From UBA12478 sp964513275 (GTDB taxonomy: Bacteria > Patescibacteriota > Patescibacteriia > UBA9934 > GWF2-40-263), in NCBI GenBank assembly GCA_964513275.1, contig CAZELN010000023.1, positions 1 to 16,414 of the forward strand: DNA of 16,414 bases. The letters run 5' to 3'. Below, piece by piece: positions 16,161 to 16,414 of the stretch (the first letter of the stretch is position 1; each line of letters opens with the position of its first letter). Both the position numbers and the translations under genes were made by a program. The notes below the pieces were generated by a model, which was not told the origin of the DNA, did no database searches, and was given only the letters and a program-made list of their open reading frames with translations.

Positions 16161-16414
16161 TCAAGCGCTCGGCATCTTGAGTTGTTTTTTAATTTCCTCC
16201 ACAAGCGCGTCAAGTGACGTCTTGGTCTTAAGCAAATACACGCAGCTGCCCATTTTCAGGCATTCCTGTTTATCTGCCTCTTGGCTTAGGTTCGAAAGAA
16301 CGATGATCGGAAGATCCTGCCATTTTGGGAATTCACGAATTTTTTCCAGAAGCGCGAACCCGTCCATGTGCGGCATGATGATATCCATAACGACTAAGTC
16401 GTAAGCGCGCTTCT
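16161..16414 (-). CDS. CheY-like response regulator (5' part outside window)
   Basis: The C-terminal 84 residues of a second receiver domain; its 5' end lies beyond the window. Visible are the phosphoacceptor region YDLVVMDIIMPHMDG, IIVLSNLSQ with the conserved serine, and the switch lysine in YLLKT. It ends EIKKQLKMPSA, nearly the same C-terminus as its neighbour. The acidic pocket and any N-terminal domain cannot be seen, so fusion to a kinase is not excluded. Confidence 0.88.
   Translation of the reverse strand, partial: KRAYDLVVMDIIMPHMDGFALLEKIREFPKWQDLPIIVLSNLSQEADKQECLKMGSCVYLLKTKTSLDALVEEIKKQLKMPSA

Overview
The window looks like a genome fragment from a Candidate Phyla Radiation (Patescibacteria) bacterium, most likely Parcubacteria-like; I cannot place it below that level. 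Three things point this way. The 16S rRNA gene has normal core structure but carries base-paired substitutions in otherwise universal helices, which spoil standard primers. The small receiver proteins carry a VLSNL motif that I associate with this group. The type IV pilus operon is compact. TGA is a normal stop throughout (asd, the kinase, the PilW-like gene and both receivers end in TGA), so the TGA-to-glycine code of Gracilibacteria/Absconditabacteria does not apply. The 16S 3' end keeps an intact anti-Shine-Dalgarno CCTCC, yet few genes have a clear Shine-Dalgarno site; most starts overlap or abut the preceding stop.

Layout: (1) 1-1498, 16S rRNA on the + strand. About 130 nt later a strong bidirectional terminator (1627-1666) follows, with no tRNA or 23S gene, so the 16S appears unlinked from 23S. 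(2) All protein genes are on the - strand. 1676-6968 is a four-gene threonine operon, transcribed as thrA (bifunctional aspartokinase-homoserine dehydrogenase), asd, a P-loop kinase of the shikimate-kinase type, and thrC. The kinase sits where homoserine kinase (thrB) is expected and is the best candidate for that missing step. A 10-N assembly gap interrupts asd but keeps the frame. (3) 6987-7243 holds tRNA-Ile(GAT) and tRNA-Phe(GAA), with a good promoter upstream and a 14-bp perfect inverted repeat between tRNA-Phe and thrA. (4) 7245-15752 is a type IV pilus operon, transcribed as pilB, pilC, a FimT/GspH-like minor pilin, a giant PilV-like pilin, PilW-like and PilX-like minor pilins, pilM and the major-type pilin, and closed by a terminator. 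(5) 15769-16414 holds two tandem CheY-like receivers, the second cut by the window end.

The most striking gene is the 946-residue prepilin (9709-12549). It has a normal class III leader and pilin helix, then about 14 LVIVD-type beta-propeller blades and a C-terminal beta domain. Within a GspHIJK-like minor pilin set it is probably a tip adhesin: the role PilY1 plays as a separate protein in proteobacteria appears here to be fused to a PilV-type pilin. PilB and PilC would power and anchor assembly, PilM would be the cytoplasmic actin-like platform protein, and the four minor pilins would prime the fibre and display the propeller. PilN, PilO, PilT and the prepilin peptidase are not in the window.
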